Below, piece after piece: positions 8,593-18,582 of a stretch of DNA of 64,000 nt (the stretch's first letter is position 1; every line of letters starts with the position of its first letter). This DNA is from Marinomonas spartinae (GTDB lineage: Bacteria > Pseudomonadota > Gammaproteobacteria > Pseudomonadales > Marinomonadaceae). The stretch spans positions 99,914 to 163,913 of the forward strand of contig NZ_JAEMUI010000008.1 in NCBI RefSeq assembly GCF_016461715.1, in the 5' to 3' direction. The position numbers were made by a program, and so were the translations under genes. The notes beneath the pieces are model-generated. The model worked only from the letters and a program-made list of their open reading frames with translations. It did not search any database and had not been told where the DNA came from.

Positions 8593-9312
8593 ATGTTGTT
8601 TCTAATACGGATATTTTTATTATGCTGGCTAATTATTGGGGTGACGCTGGGCGGTATTATTATGTGCCTGTGTACCTTAACGTCAAAAGATAGGGTGTAC
8701 CGTTTAGGTAAGGTATTCTCTAAAGTGGCGGCCTTGTTTGGCTTATCCGTAGAAGGGCGAGTGGCACCAGAAGCTGAAGTGGTTCCACAAGCTGTGTATG
8801 TCGCTAATCACCAGAATAACTTCGACCTGTTTACTGCCGCAGTAGTTTTTCCTAGAGGAACGGTAACGGTAGGGAAAACTAGCCTGCGTTGGATTCCTTT
8901 CTTTGGAGCCTTGTATTGGGCGAGTGGCAATATTCTTATCAACCGTAATAACAGCAAAAAAGCCATCAAAACAATTGATCAAGTGGTGGCCAGTATGAAA
9001 TCGACTGGACTGTCTATCTGGATGTTTCCGGAAGGTTCCCGTAGCCGAGGCCGAGGCTGGTTGCCTTTTAAACGCGGCGCTTTTCATGCGGCGGTTCAAG
9101 CGGGGGTTCCTATTATTCCCGTGGTGTGCAGTAATACCCATGAGCAAGTGAAACTAAACCGCTGGCATAATGGGAAAGTGATTGTTGAGATGCTGCCACC
9201 TATCAGCACGGCGGGGTTAAAGGAAACCGACGTGGTGAAACTCATGAAGCAATGTGAGTCACAAATGCATGAAACCAAAGCGCGATTGGACGAGGAGCTC
9301 GCCAAGCGTTAG
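8593..9312 (+). CDS. plsC: 1-acyl-sn-glycerol-3-phosphate acyltransferase
   Basis: PlsC acylates lysophosphatidic acid to phosphatidic acid in phospholipid synthesis at the inner membrane. The 239-residue protein has a hydrophobic N-terminal anchor (residues 2-28), the catalytic HX4D box NHQNNFD with His73 and Asp78, the substrate-binding block FPEGSRSRG near residue 145 and a further VPIIPVV strand. Length matches the family. It stands alone on the + strand. Its stop overlaps by four bases with the end of the convergent DUF3482 GTPase gene, so there is no room for a terminator between them. Confidence 0.92.
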   Translation: MLFLIRIFLLCWLIIGVTLGGIIMCLCTLTSKDRVYRLGKVFSKVAALFGLSVEGRVAPEAEVVPQAVYVANHQNNFDLFTAAVVFPRGTVTVGKTSLRWIPFFGALYWASGNILINRNNSKKAIKTIDQVVASMKSTGLSIWMFPEGSRSRGRGWLPFKRGAFHAAVQAGVPIIPVVCSNTHEQVKLNRWHNGKVIVEMLPPISTAGLKETDVVKLMKQCESQMHETKARLDEELAKR

Positions 9313-10670
9313 TGGTTTTTTGCTATCTCTAGAAGCTGTTCCGTCATGGCGGCTTTGAGAGCGTGATTCGCTGGTAAGCTTTGTGTCGCCCATTCTGGAT
9401 GTTGACGCGCTTTTTTCCACAGCGGTTTTATTGTGTTAATAATGGTTTTGTTGGTGTCGTTATCGTCTTGTTTATTGAGCGTAAAGGCGTGCTGTGAGGC
9501 ATGGCCCCGTTGGTCTAAATGAGCAATCAAGGCTAGGCCGCGTAAACACAATAGGTTCAATGTGGCACTGTCCGCACACAAATAATGGCGCTTGGTAAAC
9601 TTGCTTTTCAGTGTGTCTTTATAGTGTCGTCCCGTTTGCCATGAGGCACCAAGGATCGCCCCTAAGGAAGTGGCGGCACCAAGAGATAATCCGCCAGTCA
9701 TCACATCCACCCCTGCGCCAATGGCGGCGCCTGTCATGGCGCTAGCCCCCGTGCTCACGCCCCATGCTTTGAGTGTATCGAGCGCAAAGATATCCTGCTG
9801 CCACTGCCCACTTTGTACAGAAAATGCTGCTGGCATGACATCCTCTTCACGAAACTCATAGAGAGTTAATAATGAATGGATAAATTGACTTTCTAGTTGG
9901 CGAATCTGTTGTTCAAAGGCCGCTGCATCGTCTGGCGCGGGCGGGTATCGGTCGCATATTCTGCGGCTACTGGCGGCCTGAATCAGTAAGTCGGCAAGAT
10001 TATCGATGGCGAAGGCTTTACGTGAACGTGCGGCCTCTTCTCGGCTGATGAGCAGTGTTTCTATGTCATCATAGTGGTCTGGCATCAAGCTTTGCAAACT
10101 CTGATAAAGGCGTTTTTCGTCTTCAAAATAAAAGGCGACAGAATCGTAACGCACGACCGCATGAAGATGGCGCTCCGCTAATACCTGTCGCCATGACGCT
10201 AAGTGCACACTGTCGGAGGCGCTAAAGTTTAAAATGGGCACAATGGGTTTACTGGCGCTGGCGAGTAGGGTGAGTTCGTCAAGATATTTCCCCAGCGGTG
10301 CTTGGCGAATGTCGATCACGTAGAGGATGATATCGCATTGGTTGAGCTGTTTAAGAATCTTAGCTTCTTGTTCGAAGTGGTCTTCTGCTAAATGACTTTG
10401 GCAGAAGGGGGCGATCCAACGGTTCCCTGGGTATTGATCAAAGGGAGGGTGTTGGCGGGCGTCCCATAAGCCAATCGAGTCTTCAAAGCCGGGCGTATCA
10501 ATTAAGGTCAATAAGGTTTTGTTATTCACCTTAATGGCGACGCTTTCCACATGGCGAGTGGTGCCAGCTTGATTACTGATTTCGCCAAAGTTCTGTTGGC
10601 GTAACAAGGTTCGAATCAGCGAGGTTTTGCCGGTATTCGCATGACCAACGACTAACAGTGAAATCGACAT
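9309..10670 (-). CDS. DUF3482 domain GTPase
   Basis: A 453-residue protein with an N-terminal G domain: P-loop GHANTGKTS at residues 8-16, the switch threonine region QAGTTRH, and G3 motif DTPGFED near 58. The G4 motif is not a clean NKxD (NFSASD), which is common in this family. The C-terminal half corresponds to DUF3482 and contains a long Gly/Ala-rich hydrophobic stretch (about residues 300-345) able to insert in or lie on the membrane. The gene starts two bases after the DUF2868 gene. DUF2868 and DUF3482 genes occur as a pair in many gammaproteobacteria; their function is unknown. Confidence 0.88.
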   Translation of the reverse strand: MSISLLVVGHANTGKTSLIRTLLRQQNFGEISNQAGTTRHVESVAIKVNNKTLLTLIDTPGFEDSIGLWDARQHPPFDQYPGNRWIAPFCQSHLAEDHFEQEAKILKQLNQCDIILYVIDIRQAPLGKYLDELTLLASASKPIVPILNFSASDSVHLASWRQVLAERHLHAVVRYDSVAFYFEDEKRLYQSLQSLMPDHYDDIETLLISREEAARSRKAFAIDNLADLLIQAASSRRICDRYPPAPDDAAAFEQQIRQLESQFIHSLLTLYEFREEDVMPAAFSVQSGQWQQDIFALDTLKAWGVSTGASAMTGAAIGAGVDVMTGGLSLGAATSLGAILGASWQTGRHYKDTLKSKFTKRHYLCADSATLNLLCLRGLALIAHLDQRGHASQHAFTLNKQDDNDTNKTIINTIKPLWKKARQHPEWATQSLPANHALKAAMTEQLLEIAKNH

Positions 10671-10672
10671 GG

Positions 10673-12082
10673 CTATTCCTCCTCAGCGAAACGAAAGATA
10701 GAGTCAGGGTGAATGCCCGCTTCTAATCCGGTGCGTAACCAAGCGTCGACAAACAGTGACGTACTTTTCCCTTCGTCCCCTTCATCTGCGTGTTCGCGAA
10801 TCACCAGAGACACGTTAGGGTGTGCACTGACCGCTTGAGAAAGAAAGCGTCGTGAGCCTCGGTCTGGGCTGTGTGTACCATCAACCAAAAGATAAAGCGG
10901 CTTGTGGTATGTGGCCTGTAAAAAGGCCTGTTGCTGCGTGGCATCGTTCAATACCATCTGTTCTTCCGCCCCATAGAGGCTTTCTGGGATGGCTTGGCTC
11001 CATTCAAAAAGGCCCCAAATTTGCCCAAGGGCATGGGCGTCTAATGGCTGAATGACCGGATTTTCAGAGTGGGTTGCCTTGTTTACTGAAGCAGGAGATG
11101 GAACCACTCTCTCTTTATCGACCACACGTGCTTCGCTTTGTTCTTTATAGCGTCGTTCAATGGCTTGTTCTTGGGTATTCTTAGGGAGCGTTAAGCGTTT
11201 TATTCGATACATAACAACACTTAAAATACTCAATAAAAGGCGAGGTAGAACACCATAAAGCATGATACTGGCAAGCAACAATGTCGCCCAATGCTGACGA
11301 GTGCTGGCGGTTTGCGACACCATGTCCACACGGCTGGCCAGTATGTCCAGTTGGTTGGGAACGCTAATGCCAAGCCAATGAGGTAGTGCACTCAGTTGCT
11401 GGGTGATCCAGAGAAATTGCTGGTCGCCTAATAAGGTCGTCTCCCAAACAAAATTGACTTGGTTAGTGAGCAGGAGCAGCAAGGTCATTAAAAAACCAGC
11501 CAGTAAATAGCTGAACCAAGCGGTGTGTGAAATGGCACTCAATAGCCATTTATTAGAATGAGCAGGGCACTGCCAATGCCAAAAAGCCGAACTGGCATCT
11601 GTGTTGATATTGGAGTGCTTGCTGATCTTATTATTAATGAAGATTAAGCTGGTCAGTAACACACCTTTTGACTGTCTGGTGTTATTGCCCAGCGCTAACA
11701 TACCAATTAGCCAAATGATTAGGTTAAGACCATGAAACCCCAGCATCACGATCAATAACCAAAAGATATTCACCTTTCCAGAGGATGACACTGCGAAGGC
11801 TGGGGGGACGGCCAATAATCCCAAAAGAAACGTCACAGCGAACAGGAAATAAAGACCCAGTTTGAAATAGCGTTGTAGTTGTTCGCATTGTGCTAAGTAG
11901 CTTTTGGTCGGCTTCGTCTCTGCTTGTGCGTTCTTGCCAAAGGGACGAGCGCTTTTCGTTTGCGGATCATCCAGTTTGCTTAAGGCACCCTCAAGATTGG
12001 CTGCACGACTGGGTAAGCGAAAGTCGGTGTGACTTTCTAACCAAGCCGCGATAGACAGTTTTCCACGTGTAGACAAAGCCAT
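10673..12082 (-). CDS. DUF2868 domain membrane protein
   Basis: The protein is 469 residues. Four hydrophobic helices are visible at roughly residues 76-96, 108-130, 188-210 and 265-290, with a long soluble C-terminal region (about 300-469) containing LLVDGTHSPDRGSRRFL. This architecture is that of DUF2868 proteins, the standard partners of DUF3482 GTPases. Its ATG abuts the stop codon of the deaminase gene and its end is two bases from the GTPase start, so the three genes are probably translationally coupled. A membrane receptor or scaffold for the GTPase is a reasonable guess, but no activity is known. Confidence 0.85.
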   Translation of the reverse strand: MALSTRGKLSIAAWLESHTDFRLPSRAANLEGALSKLDDPQTKSARPFGKNAQAETKPTKSYLAQCEQLQRYFKLGLYFLFAVTFLLGLLAVPPAFAVSSSGKVNIFWLLIVMLGFHGLNLIIWLIGMLALGNNTRQSKGVLLTSLIFINNKISKHSNINTDASSAFWHWQCPAHSNKWLLSAISHTAWFSYLLAGFLMTLLLLLTNQVNFVWETTLLGDQQFLWITQQLSALPHWLGISVPNQLDILASRVDMVSQTASTRQHWATLLLASIMLYGVLPRLLLSILSVVMYRIKRLTLPKNTQEQAIERRYKEQSEARVVDKERVVPSPASVNKATHSENPVIQPLDAHALGQIWGLFEWSQAIPESLYGAEEQMVLNDATQQQAFLQATYHKPLYLLVDGTHSPDRGSRRFLSQAVSAHPNVSLVIREHADEGDEGKSTSLFVDAWLRTGLEAGIHPDSIFRFAEEE

Positions 12083-13336
12083 TTACAAAGATACTCGTTG
12101 GATCACAGTTGACGGTTGTCGTTGCATCAAAATCTTACCGTGACGCATATTGAATAATACCTCTCCTTGATTGCGTAGGACGCTGTAATCGTCTTCCCCA
12201 CTGAGTAAAATGCCGTTGGCAGGATGACCTTCTTTCACACCGTAATTTTTCAACTGCATCAGTTTAGCACTGTTGTCAGTAATAAAATCTAATGCATGAA
12301 CGAAATCGTCATAGCCCATCATTTGGCAGATATGCAGTCCAAAATCCAAGGAGCGTAATAACTTGCCGTTACCCAGAGAATACCAAGGGTCGAAGATGGA
12401 ATCCTGTGCGAAGCCCACATTCATGCCAGCGGCGGTAAGTTCTTTGACACGGGTTAAACCACGGCGTTTCGGGTAGGAATCAAAGCGGCCTTGCAAGTGG
12501 ATGCTTTCCGTTGGACAGGAAACAAAGTGAATACCGGAATGTTTTAACAAGCGGAACAGTTTGGAGCAGTAGGCATTATCATAAGAATGCATGGCGGTAG
12601 TGTGGCTGGCCGTCACGCGGTCGCCTATGCCTGCTTGCATGGCTTCATGGGCTAAAAATTCTAGGAAACGCGAGTTTGGATCATCGATTTCATCACAATG
12701 CACATCCACCAAGCGGTCGTATTTGAGCGCGAGTTGAATCAGGGTTTTTACGGATTTTTCGCCCAGTTCGCGGGTGTATTCAAAATGCGGAATGCCACCA
12801 ACCACATCCGCACCGATTTCCATGGCTTCTGTCATCAAGGCTTCACCATTGGGGTAGGAGTGAATGCCTTCCTGCGGAAACGCGACCACCTGAATATCGA
12901 GCACGTCTTTTAGCTCGTCACGCAGTTCGCATAGGGTGCCCATGGCAACCAAAGAGGGATCCGTGGTGTCGATATGAGTGCGAATATGCTGCACACCATT
13001 GTCAATCAGCATGGCTAAGGTGTCTTTCACGCGGCGACGGATGTCGTCAGGGCTTAGCATGGGTTTACGTTGCGACCAACGTTCGATGCCCTCGAACAAG
13101 GTGCCGCTGCGGTTCCATTCTGGTTCCCCCGCCGTCAGAGCGGCATCGAGATGGATATGGGGCTCAACAAAAGGCGCACAAAACAGCTTACCTTGGGCAT
13201 CAATATCATCGCCAGCAGTGGAGGCGTCTAAAACGACGGGCTGGTCTTGTTGTTGAATTGAAGCAAACAGACCGTTTTCAACTGTGATGGTATAAAGTGC
13301 TGTTTGCTGTCTTAAGCGTGCGTTGATGATCTTCAC
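12083..13336 (-). CDS. codA: Cytosine deaminase family protein, predicted 5-methylcytosine type
   Basis: The 417-residue amidohydrolase aligns end to end with E. coli CodA. Metal ligands are His60 and His62 (EPHIHLD), His213 and the aspartate at 312; Glu216 is the proton shuttle and FPQEG (153-157) lines the substrate pocket. The E. coli string GHDDVFDPW is here AQDSIFDPW: the metal Asp is kept, but the next residue, equivalent to E. coli Asp314, is Ser313. Loss of Asp314 is the marker that Raushel's group used to identify bacterial 5-methylcytosine deaminases. The product would then be thymine, though cytosine may also be used. GTG 13336 has GGAG eight bases upstream. The gene symbol marks family only. 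Confidence 0.85.
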   Translation of the reverse strand: MKIINARLRQQTALYTITVENGLFASIQQQDQPVVLDASTAGDDIDAQGKLFCAPFVEPHIHLDAALTAGEPEWNRSGTLFEGIERWSQRKPMLSPDDIRRRVKDTLAMLIDNGVQHIRTHIDTTDPSLVAMGTLCELRDELKDVLDIQVVAFPQEGIHSYPNGEALMTEAMEIGADVVGGIPHFEYTRELGEKSVKTLIQLALKYDRLVDVHCDEIDDPNSRFLEFLAHEAMQAGIGDRVTASHTTAMHSYDNAYCSKLFRLLKHSGIHFVSCPTESIHLQGRFDSYPKRRGLTRVKELTAAGMNVGFAQDSIFDPWYSLGNGKLLRSLDFGLHICQMMGYDDFVHALDFITDNSAKLMQLKNYGVKEGHPANGILLSGEDDYSVLRNQGEVLFNMRHGKILMQRQPSTVIQRVSL

Positions 13337-13380
13337 TTTCCACTCTCCTACTGCGTTGTTCTATTAGTAACCCTAGTCGC

Positions 13381-13857
13381 CTAGGCTTTTGTTTTACCTG
13401 ATGCTTTTGCTAAAGGCAAAGGGGCGGCTGTTTTTACTGAGCGAATGGCAAAATGACTTTGAATGTCTTTTACATGGGGTAACGATTGCAATGCTTTTAA
13501 AATGCGCTCGTAATCTTGTAAATCCACCGCCACCACTTCCAAACGATAATCTGCTATACCAGACACTAAATGTGCGCTGATAATGTCGTCCATTGCTAAA
13601 ATCGCGTTTTCAAAGGCAATGTGTTTGTCGTCCGCATGGCTTTTTAAGCGTACTTCGACAAATACCGTCATGGAAAAGCCCGCTTTCTGCCGATCAATGC
13701 GAGCATGGTAGCCCTTGATGACACCGGCGTCTTCTAGTTGCTTTACACGGCGCAAACAAGGGGAGGGGGAAAGATGAATTTCCTCAGCCAACGCCACGTT
13801 GGTTAGCCGTCCATCGGATTGCAGATGAGAGAGTATTTCTAAGTCAGTTTTATCCAT
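13381..13857 (-). CDS. Lrp/AsnC family transcriptional regulator
   Basis: The 158-residue protein has an N-terminal helix-turn-helix (residues ~4-55: DLEILSHLQSDGRLTNVALA, then LSPSPCLRRVKQLEDAGVIKGY) and a C-terminal RAM/ligand-binding domain (~70-140) with the glycine-containing turn GIADYRLEVV. It belongs to the feast/famine regulators that form octamers and respond to amino acids or related metabolites. The gene is divergent from a DMT transporter 136 bases away, a very common pairing in which Lrp-type proteins control exporters. The deaminase gene follows 44 bases downstream on the same strand and could be co-transcribed. Confidence 0.9.
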   Translation of the reverse strand: MDKTDLEILSHLQSDGRLTNVALAEEIHLSPSPCLRRVKQLEDAGVIKGYHARIDRQKAGFSMTVFVEVRLKSHADDKHIAFENAILAMDDIISAHLVSGIADYRLEVVAVDLQDYERILKALQSLPHVKDIQSHFAIRSVKTAAPLPLAKASGKTKA

Positions 13858-13993
13858 TTTGGCACACTTAGTATTTTATCTATTAGATATAGGCATCTTA
13901 TGCTAAAAATATTACTTTTTGGAGTGTGAATAGCAAGGACATGCTCCCCCATCTAGCTTGATAATAGGCTAAATATTGTTTAGCGAGGTGGAT

Positions 13994-14953
13994 ATGTCTC
14001 AGGTCGTCACACACAGCACGTCATCAAATGTGGCTCAAGAGCCACCCAAATACAAACAATACGCCACAGGGTGGGGTTTTCGCTTTGGGTTGGTCGCCGC
14101 CTTGGTGTGCATCATGATTTGGGCATCGTGGCTTGTCAGTATGCGCGCAGGCATGACCAATTCATTAACAGTATTTGATTTGGGCATTCTGCGTTTCTCG
14201 CCGCCTGCATTATTATTGTTCCCTTTTCTCTGGCGCGCTCGGGCACAAGTCAAAGCCGTACCGCCTATTTTGCTTTTGGGCATTATCTGCGGTGCGGGTC
14301 TGCCATTTTTCTACTTAAGTGCAACCGGTCTGCGCTATGCCCCCGCCTCCCATGCGGGCTTGTTAATCTTGGGGGCTTATCCCTTTTTTGTGACCTTATT
14401 GGCGGTGCTGTTCTATCAAGAAACCGTGAGCCGAGCCCGAAAAATCGGTTTGAGCTTTGTGTGTACGGGTGTGGTTCTTTTGCTCGTTTTGTCGTTATTA
14501 ACCGCCCCTGCGGGCACGTGGAAAGGGGATTTACTTCTATTGGGCGCCAGTGTTTTTTGGGCCATTTATACCGTTAGTCTGCGTATTGCTGGCTTGCCAC
14601 CGCTAGTGTCTACGGCTCTGATGGGGCTATCTTCAACCGTTATTCTGCTCTTTATATGGGGAACAGGGTTGGTTTCCTGCCATTTGGCGGATGCGTCGTG
14701 GGATATGTTGGCGGGTCAACTGGTTGTGCAAAGTCTATTGGTGGGGTTATTAACTGGCTTCACCTATGGTTACGCCATCCATAAATTGGGGGCGGAAAAC
14801 ATGGCGGCCATCGGCGCTTTTACCCCTGTCCTCGCGGCACTGATTGCCATCCCTGTGCTGGGTGAACACCTAGAAGGCTACTCCGTCGTTGGTCTGGTGC
14901 TGGTCAGTATTGGTGTCATTATTGCCAGTGGCATCGTTAAGCGCTCTCGCTGA
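13994..14953 (+). CDS. EamA/DMT family transporter
   Basis: About 319 residues with ten predicted membrane helices in two EamA repeats. A soluble N-terminal tail of ~25 residues precedes the first helix. The frame is open from a TTG at 13976, but ATG 13994 is preferred because GAGGTGG lies just before it. The divergent Lrp/AsnC gene is the likely regulator. Such pairs often export amino acids or their analogues; the substrate here is not determinable. Confidence 0.87.
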   Translation: MSQVVTHSTSSNVAQEPPKYKQYATGWGFRFGLVAALVCIMIWASWLVSMRAGMTNSLTVFDLGILRFSPPALLLFPFLWRARAQVKAVPPILLLGIICGAGLPFFYLSATGLRYAPASHAGLLILGAYPFFVTLLAVLFYQETVSRARKIGLSFVCTGVVLLLVLSLLTAPAGTWKGDLLLLGASVFWAIYTVSLRIAGLPPLVSTALMGLSSTVILLFIWGTGLVSCHLADASWDMLAGQLVVQSLLVGLLTGFTYGYAIHKLGAENMAAIGAFTPVLAALIAIPVLGEHLEGYSVVGLVLVSIGVIIASGIVKRSR

Positions 14954-15216
14954 TCCACTTCGGTGTAACGGTTCCCTTAGGTGGTCATACGACATTTATA
15001 TCAAGTAGTTAACCAAGCGTTTTTATGTCCAAAAAGATCGATAAAGCGTGATTCATAGCGTGCTTTAGTGAGTAAATGTTGTCGTGCTAGGTAGATATGT
15101 GTCTTATTGTTTCGGGTGATTGAAGTGTCGACCCTCATCGATCAGTATGTAGGAATAATCTTACAAGAGATAAGGTAAAATTCATCTACTCACTGAGTCG
15201 TTTTTTAGAGGGGCTT

Positions 15217-16830
15217 ATGATGCGGTTCAATTCCATTAGAGTGAAAAGTTCGCTGCCTGTTTTGGTTACCACGGTTACGTTTATCATCGCTTTATCTTCC
15301 TTGCTGTATGTGCTTGATAAGAATGAAGCGGCCTTAACGGTGCAAACGGAACGTTATTTTAAAGCATCCTCAGTGGTGCTTAATGCTGACCGGGATCTCT
15401 ACCAAGCCGAACTTGCTCAGCAACGCTTGATTGATGGTGTGGGGAATGACGGTGATAAAAAAGATCGCACTGACAATATTCAGCAAGTGAAAGATCGCTT
15501 TGCAGCTTTCCTTAAATACGTTGCCAATGAACCTGCTATAGCGTCGCAGTTTAGTGATTTTGATAACGCCATGGCGACATGGTTAGCTTCCTCCGAAGCG
15601 GCATTAAAGGCATCTGGCACCGACGCAAATTTCGCAGTGCTAGCCAAGCAAGAGGTGGCTAATTTCTCCGCTTTGCGCTCCATTTTGAATAAAGCGGGAG
15701 AAGTGGTTGAGCAGCGTTCAGAGGAGGCTCGCGCCGAACTGTTAGCGGAAAATGCGCGTTTTGAAAAGATTGCCCTTTCCATTGTGATTTTAGGTCTACT
15801 TGTTGCTATGTGGTTTAGCTACCGTATGCCTAAAGTATTGACTGGGCAGGTACGCTACATTGGAACACGTATCCGTGAGATTTCCGAAGGCGATGGTGAT
15901 TTAACACAGCGTATTGCGTTTTCAACAAACGATGAGTTAGGCGATTTAGCGCATGAATTTAATGGTTTTGTAGAGAAACTAAGAGGCATCATTAGTAGTA
16001 TCCATAATCAGTCGAGTGCACTGGGGAAAATGACCGAGAATCTGAATGGCGTGGCGAATGAAACAGGTTGTATTACCTCAGCCCTTGCTAATGCCTCAGA
16101 ATCCATTGTCAGCGCGGGTCACCAAATGGATATGTCGAATCAACAGATGGCAAGCGTCGCAAGCAGTACATCCGCCGAATCGCAAAACTCCAATGCGCTT
16201 GCGCAAAATGGCTTATCTGCGGTTCAGCGTTCGCAAAATGCCGTCTCCGAATTGGTATCGGATATTGAAAATGCCTTAGGCCGCTCGGCGGAATTGCAAA
16301 AAAGCTCAGAGGACATTGCGTCGGTGCTGGAGGTGATTCGCAATATCGCAGAGCAAACCAACTTATTGGCATTGAACGCCGCCATTGAGGCGGCGCGTGC
16401 AGGGGAACAAGGTCGTGGCTTTGCCGTGGTGGCAGACGAAGTGCGTACCCTTGCCACGCGAACTCAAGACAGTACAGATGAAATTGAAACCATGATTGAA
16501 AAGCTTAAAAACAACGTGGCCGAATCGTCCAAAGCCATCCAAAATAGCCGTGATAATGCGGGTACCACGGCCAATAACTTTGGCGAGGTAACGGAAATTT
16601 TTTACTCATTACAAGAGTCTTTCGGTAAGGTGCAAGATATGGCCGCTCAAACAGCGCAAGCGACCCAAGAACAAACCGACGTAGCGAACGAGATCAACCG
16701 CAATATGTCATCGCTTAAAGACCAGACACAATCGGTTCAATCTGTGTCTGATATGATCCAAAAACAAGCACACCAGATTTCTGAACTCTATGAAGAGCTA
16801 GATCGCCAAGTGGGTAGCTTTAAAGTGTAG
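15217..16830 (+). CDS. Methyl-accepting chemotaxis protein
   Basis: The 537-residue receptor has a membrane helix at residues ~12-30, a periplasmic all-helical domain of about 150 residues (four-helix-bundle type), a second helix at ~186-206, a HAMP domain (~207-262, with [12 protein letters not shown] and a [10 protein letters not shown] ending) and a cytoplasmic signalling coiled coil. The tip sequence [20 protein letters not shown] followed by [12 protein letters not shown] is the conserved CheA/CheW-binding hairpin. No CheR-tethering pentapeptide is present at the C-terminus. The ligand is unknown. AGAGGGG precedes ATG 15217; ATG 15220 is an equal alternative. The 263 bases before it hold no gene that I can support. 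Confidence 0.95.
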   Translation: MMRFNSIRVKSSLPVLVTTVTFIIALSSLLYVLDKNEAALTVQTERYFKASSVVLNADRDLYQAELAQQRLIDGVGNDGDKKDRTDNIQQVKDRFAAFLKYVANEPAIASQFSDFDNAMATWLASSEAALKASGTDANFAVLAKQEVANFSALRSILNKAGEVVEQRSEEARAELLAENARFEKIALSIVILGLLVAMWFSYRMPKVLTGQVRYIGTRIREISEGDGDLTQRIAFSTNDELGDLAHEFNGFVEKLRGIISSIHNQSSALGKMTENLNGVANETGCITSALANASESIVSAGHQMDMSNQQMASVASSTSAESQNSNALAQNGLSAVQRSQNAVSELVSDIENALGRSAELQKSSEDIASVLEVIRNIAEQTNLLALNAAIEAARAGEQGRGFAVVADEVRTLATRTQDSTDEIETMIEKLKNNVAESSKAIQNSRDNAGTTANNFGEVTEIFYSLQESFGKVQDMAAQTAQATQEQTDVANEINRNMSSLKDQTQSVQSVSDMIQKQAHQISELYEELDRQVGSFKV

Positions 16831-16859
16831 CGTTCTCTATCGACTAATACATAGTAAAG

Positions 16860-16887
16860 CCGCTTACCTTTCGATAAGCGGTTTTTT
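16860..16887 (+). terminator. Intrinsic terminator after chemoreceptor gene
   Basis: CCGCTTA (16860-16866) pairs with TAAGCGG (16875-16881) around an 8-base loop and is followed by six T. It lies between convergent genes and is also near the end of ettA on the other strand. Confidence 0.85.
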
Positions 16888-16920
16888 CATTTCTGTACCA
16901 ACCAATTCTATTAAATAGAA

Positions 16921-18582
16921 TTATGCATCAATACGTTTGTATTTAATACGAGTAGGCGTTGCGTCTTTACCGGTACGAGACTTGTAGTCGGCTTCGTATT
17001 CTTGGTAGTTCCCTTCGAAGAAGACGGCTTTGGAGTCGCCTTCGTAGGCCAAGATGTGGGTTGCCACACGGTCTAGGAACCAACGGTCGTGGGAAATCAC
17101 AATGGCAGAGCCTGGGAAGGCGAGAAGTGCGTCTTCCAGTGCACGTAAGGTTTCGACATCAAGGTCGTTGGTCGGTTCGTCCAATAGCAAGACGTTGCCA
17201 CCTTCTTTCAAAAGTTTGGCAAGGTGCAAACGGTTACGCTCACCACCGGATAGGTGTTTGACCAGTTTTTGTTGGTCAGAGCCTTTGAAGTTGAAGCGGC
17301 CGATATAAGCGCGGGAAGGTACTTTCCAGCCGTTTACTGTGATCATGTCTTGGCCATCGGCAATTTCTTCGAAAACCGTTTTTTCGCCGTCCAGTTCACG
17401 CATTTGATCAACGTAAGCGAGTTGAACGGTTTCCCCAATGGTCACGGTACCCGAGTCGGGTTGTTCAAGACCAGCAATCATTTTGAACAGTGTGGATTTA
17501 CCCGCACCGTTACCACCGATCACACCGACGATCGCCCCTGGGGGTACGACCATATTAAAGTCTTCCACTAAAACGCGGCCATCGAATCCTTTAGAAACGT
17601 TCTCGATTTCGATGACTTTGTTACCTAGGCGTGGGCCAGGTGGAATGTACAATTCGTTGGTTTCGTTACGTTCTTGGAATTCTTTCGAGTTCATTTCTTC
17701 GAAACGGGCCAGACGGGCTTTGGATTTGGACTGACGACCTTTGGCGTTTTGTCGAACCCACTCAAGCTCAGATTTGATGGCTTTTTGGTGAGATGCTTGT
17801 TGTTTTGCTTCGGTTTGTAGTCGAGCGTCTTTTTGTTCCAACCAAGAAGAATAGTTGCCTTCGTATGGAATACCGTGGCCACGGTCAAGCTCAAGAATCC
17901 AGCCTGCTGCGTTATCAAGGAAGTAGCGGTCGTGGGTGATGGCGACCACGGTGCCTGGGTAATCTTTCAAGAAACGCTCTAGCCAAGCAACGGACTCGGC
18001 GTCCAAGTGGTTGGTTGGCTCGTCGAGCAGGATCATGTCAGGTTTGTCTAGAAGCAGACGACATAGGGCGACACGGCGACGCTCACCCCCTGATAGATGC
18101 TCAACGTTGGCATCCCAAGGTGGCAGACGCAGGGCATCGGCGGCGACTTCTAACGCACGGTCTAGGTTGTGACCATCTTTTGCTGTGATCAGGTTTTCAA
18201 GTTCGGCTTGTTCAGCGGCCAGCGCGTCAAAGTCCGCATCCGGATCTGCATACGCTGCGTACACTTCATCGAGACGAACAAGGGCATTTTTTACGTCGGC
18301 AACGGATTCTTCCACAATGCCACGCACATCTTTTGATGGATCCAGTTCAGGTTCTTGTGGCAAGTAACCCACTTTTAATCCTGGCATGGGACGGGCTTCA
18401 CCATTGTATTCCTGATCAACCCCCGCCATGATGCGCAGAAGCGTCGATTTACCCGAGCCGTTAAGACCCAAGACGCCGATTTTTGCGCCGGGGAAGAAAG
18501 AGAGGGAAATGTCTTTGAGAATTTCGCGTTTAGGGGGAACAACTTTCCCTACGCGGTTCATGCTGTAAACAAACTGAGCCAT
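16921..18582 (-). CDS. ettA: Energy-dependent translational throttle protein EttA
   Basis: EttA is an ABC-F ATPase that binds the ribosomal E site and gates the first elongation step according to the ATP/ADP ratio. The 553-residue protein has two ABC domains without membrane segments: Walker A LGLNGSGKSTL near residue 40 and GGNGAGKSTL near 355, signatures LSGGERRRVAL and LSGGERNRLHL, and Walker B LLDEPTNHLD and LLDEPTNDLD. An arm insertion in the first domain and a charged linker (KAIKSELEWVRQNAKGRQSK) between domains match EttA instead of Uup or YheS. It is monocistronic. Confidence 0.96.
   Translation of the reverse strand: MAQFVYSMNRVGKVVPPKREILKDISLSFFPGAKIGVLGLNGSGKSTLLRIMAGVDQEYNGEARPMPGLKVGYLPQEPELDPSKDVRGIVEESVADVKNALVRLDEVYAAYADPDADFDALAAEQAELENLITAKDGHNLDRALEVAADALRLPPWDANVEHLSGGERRRVALCRLLLDKPDMILLDEPTNHLDAESVAWLERFLKDYPGTVVAITHDRYFLDNAAGWILELDRGHGIPYEGNYSSWLEQKDARLQTEAKQQASHQKAIKSELEWVRQNAKGRQSKSKARLARFEEMNSKEFQERNETNELYIPPGPRLGNKVIEIENVSKGFDGRVLVEDFNMVVPPGAIVGVIGGNGAGKSTLFKMIAGLEQPDSGTVTIGETVQLAYVDQMRELDGEKTVFEEIADGQDMITVNGWKVPSRAYIGRFNFKGSDQQKLVKHLSGGERNRLHLAKLLKEGGNVLLLDEPTNDLDVETLRALEDALLAFPGSAIVISHDRWFLDRVATHILAYEGDSKAVFFEGNYQEYEADYKSRTGKDATPTRIKYKRIDA

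Noticed and set aside
14954..15216. Sigma-28 (FliA) promoter before the chemoreceptor gene
   Set aside because: No TAAA-N15-GCCGATAA match could be found in the intergenic sequence.
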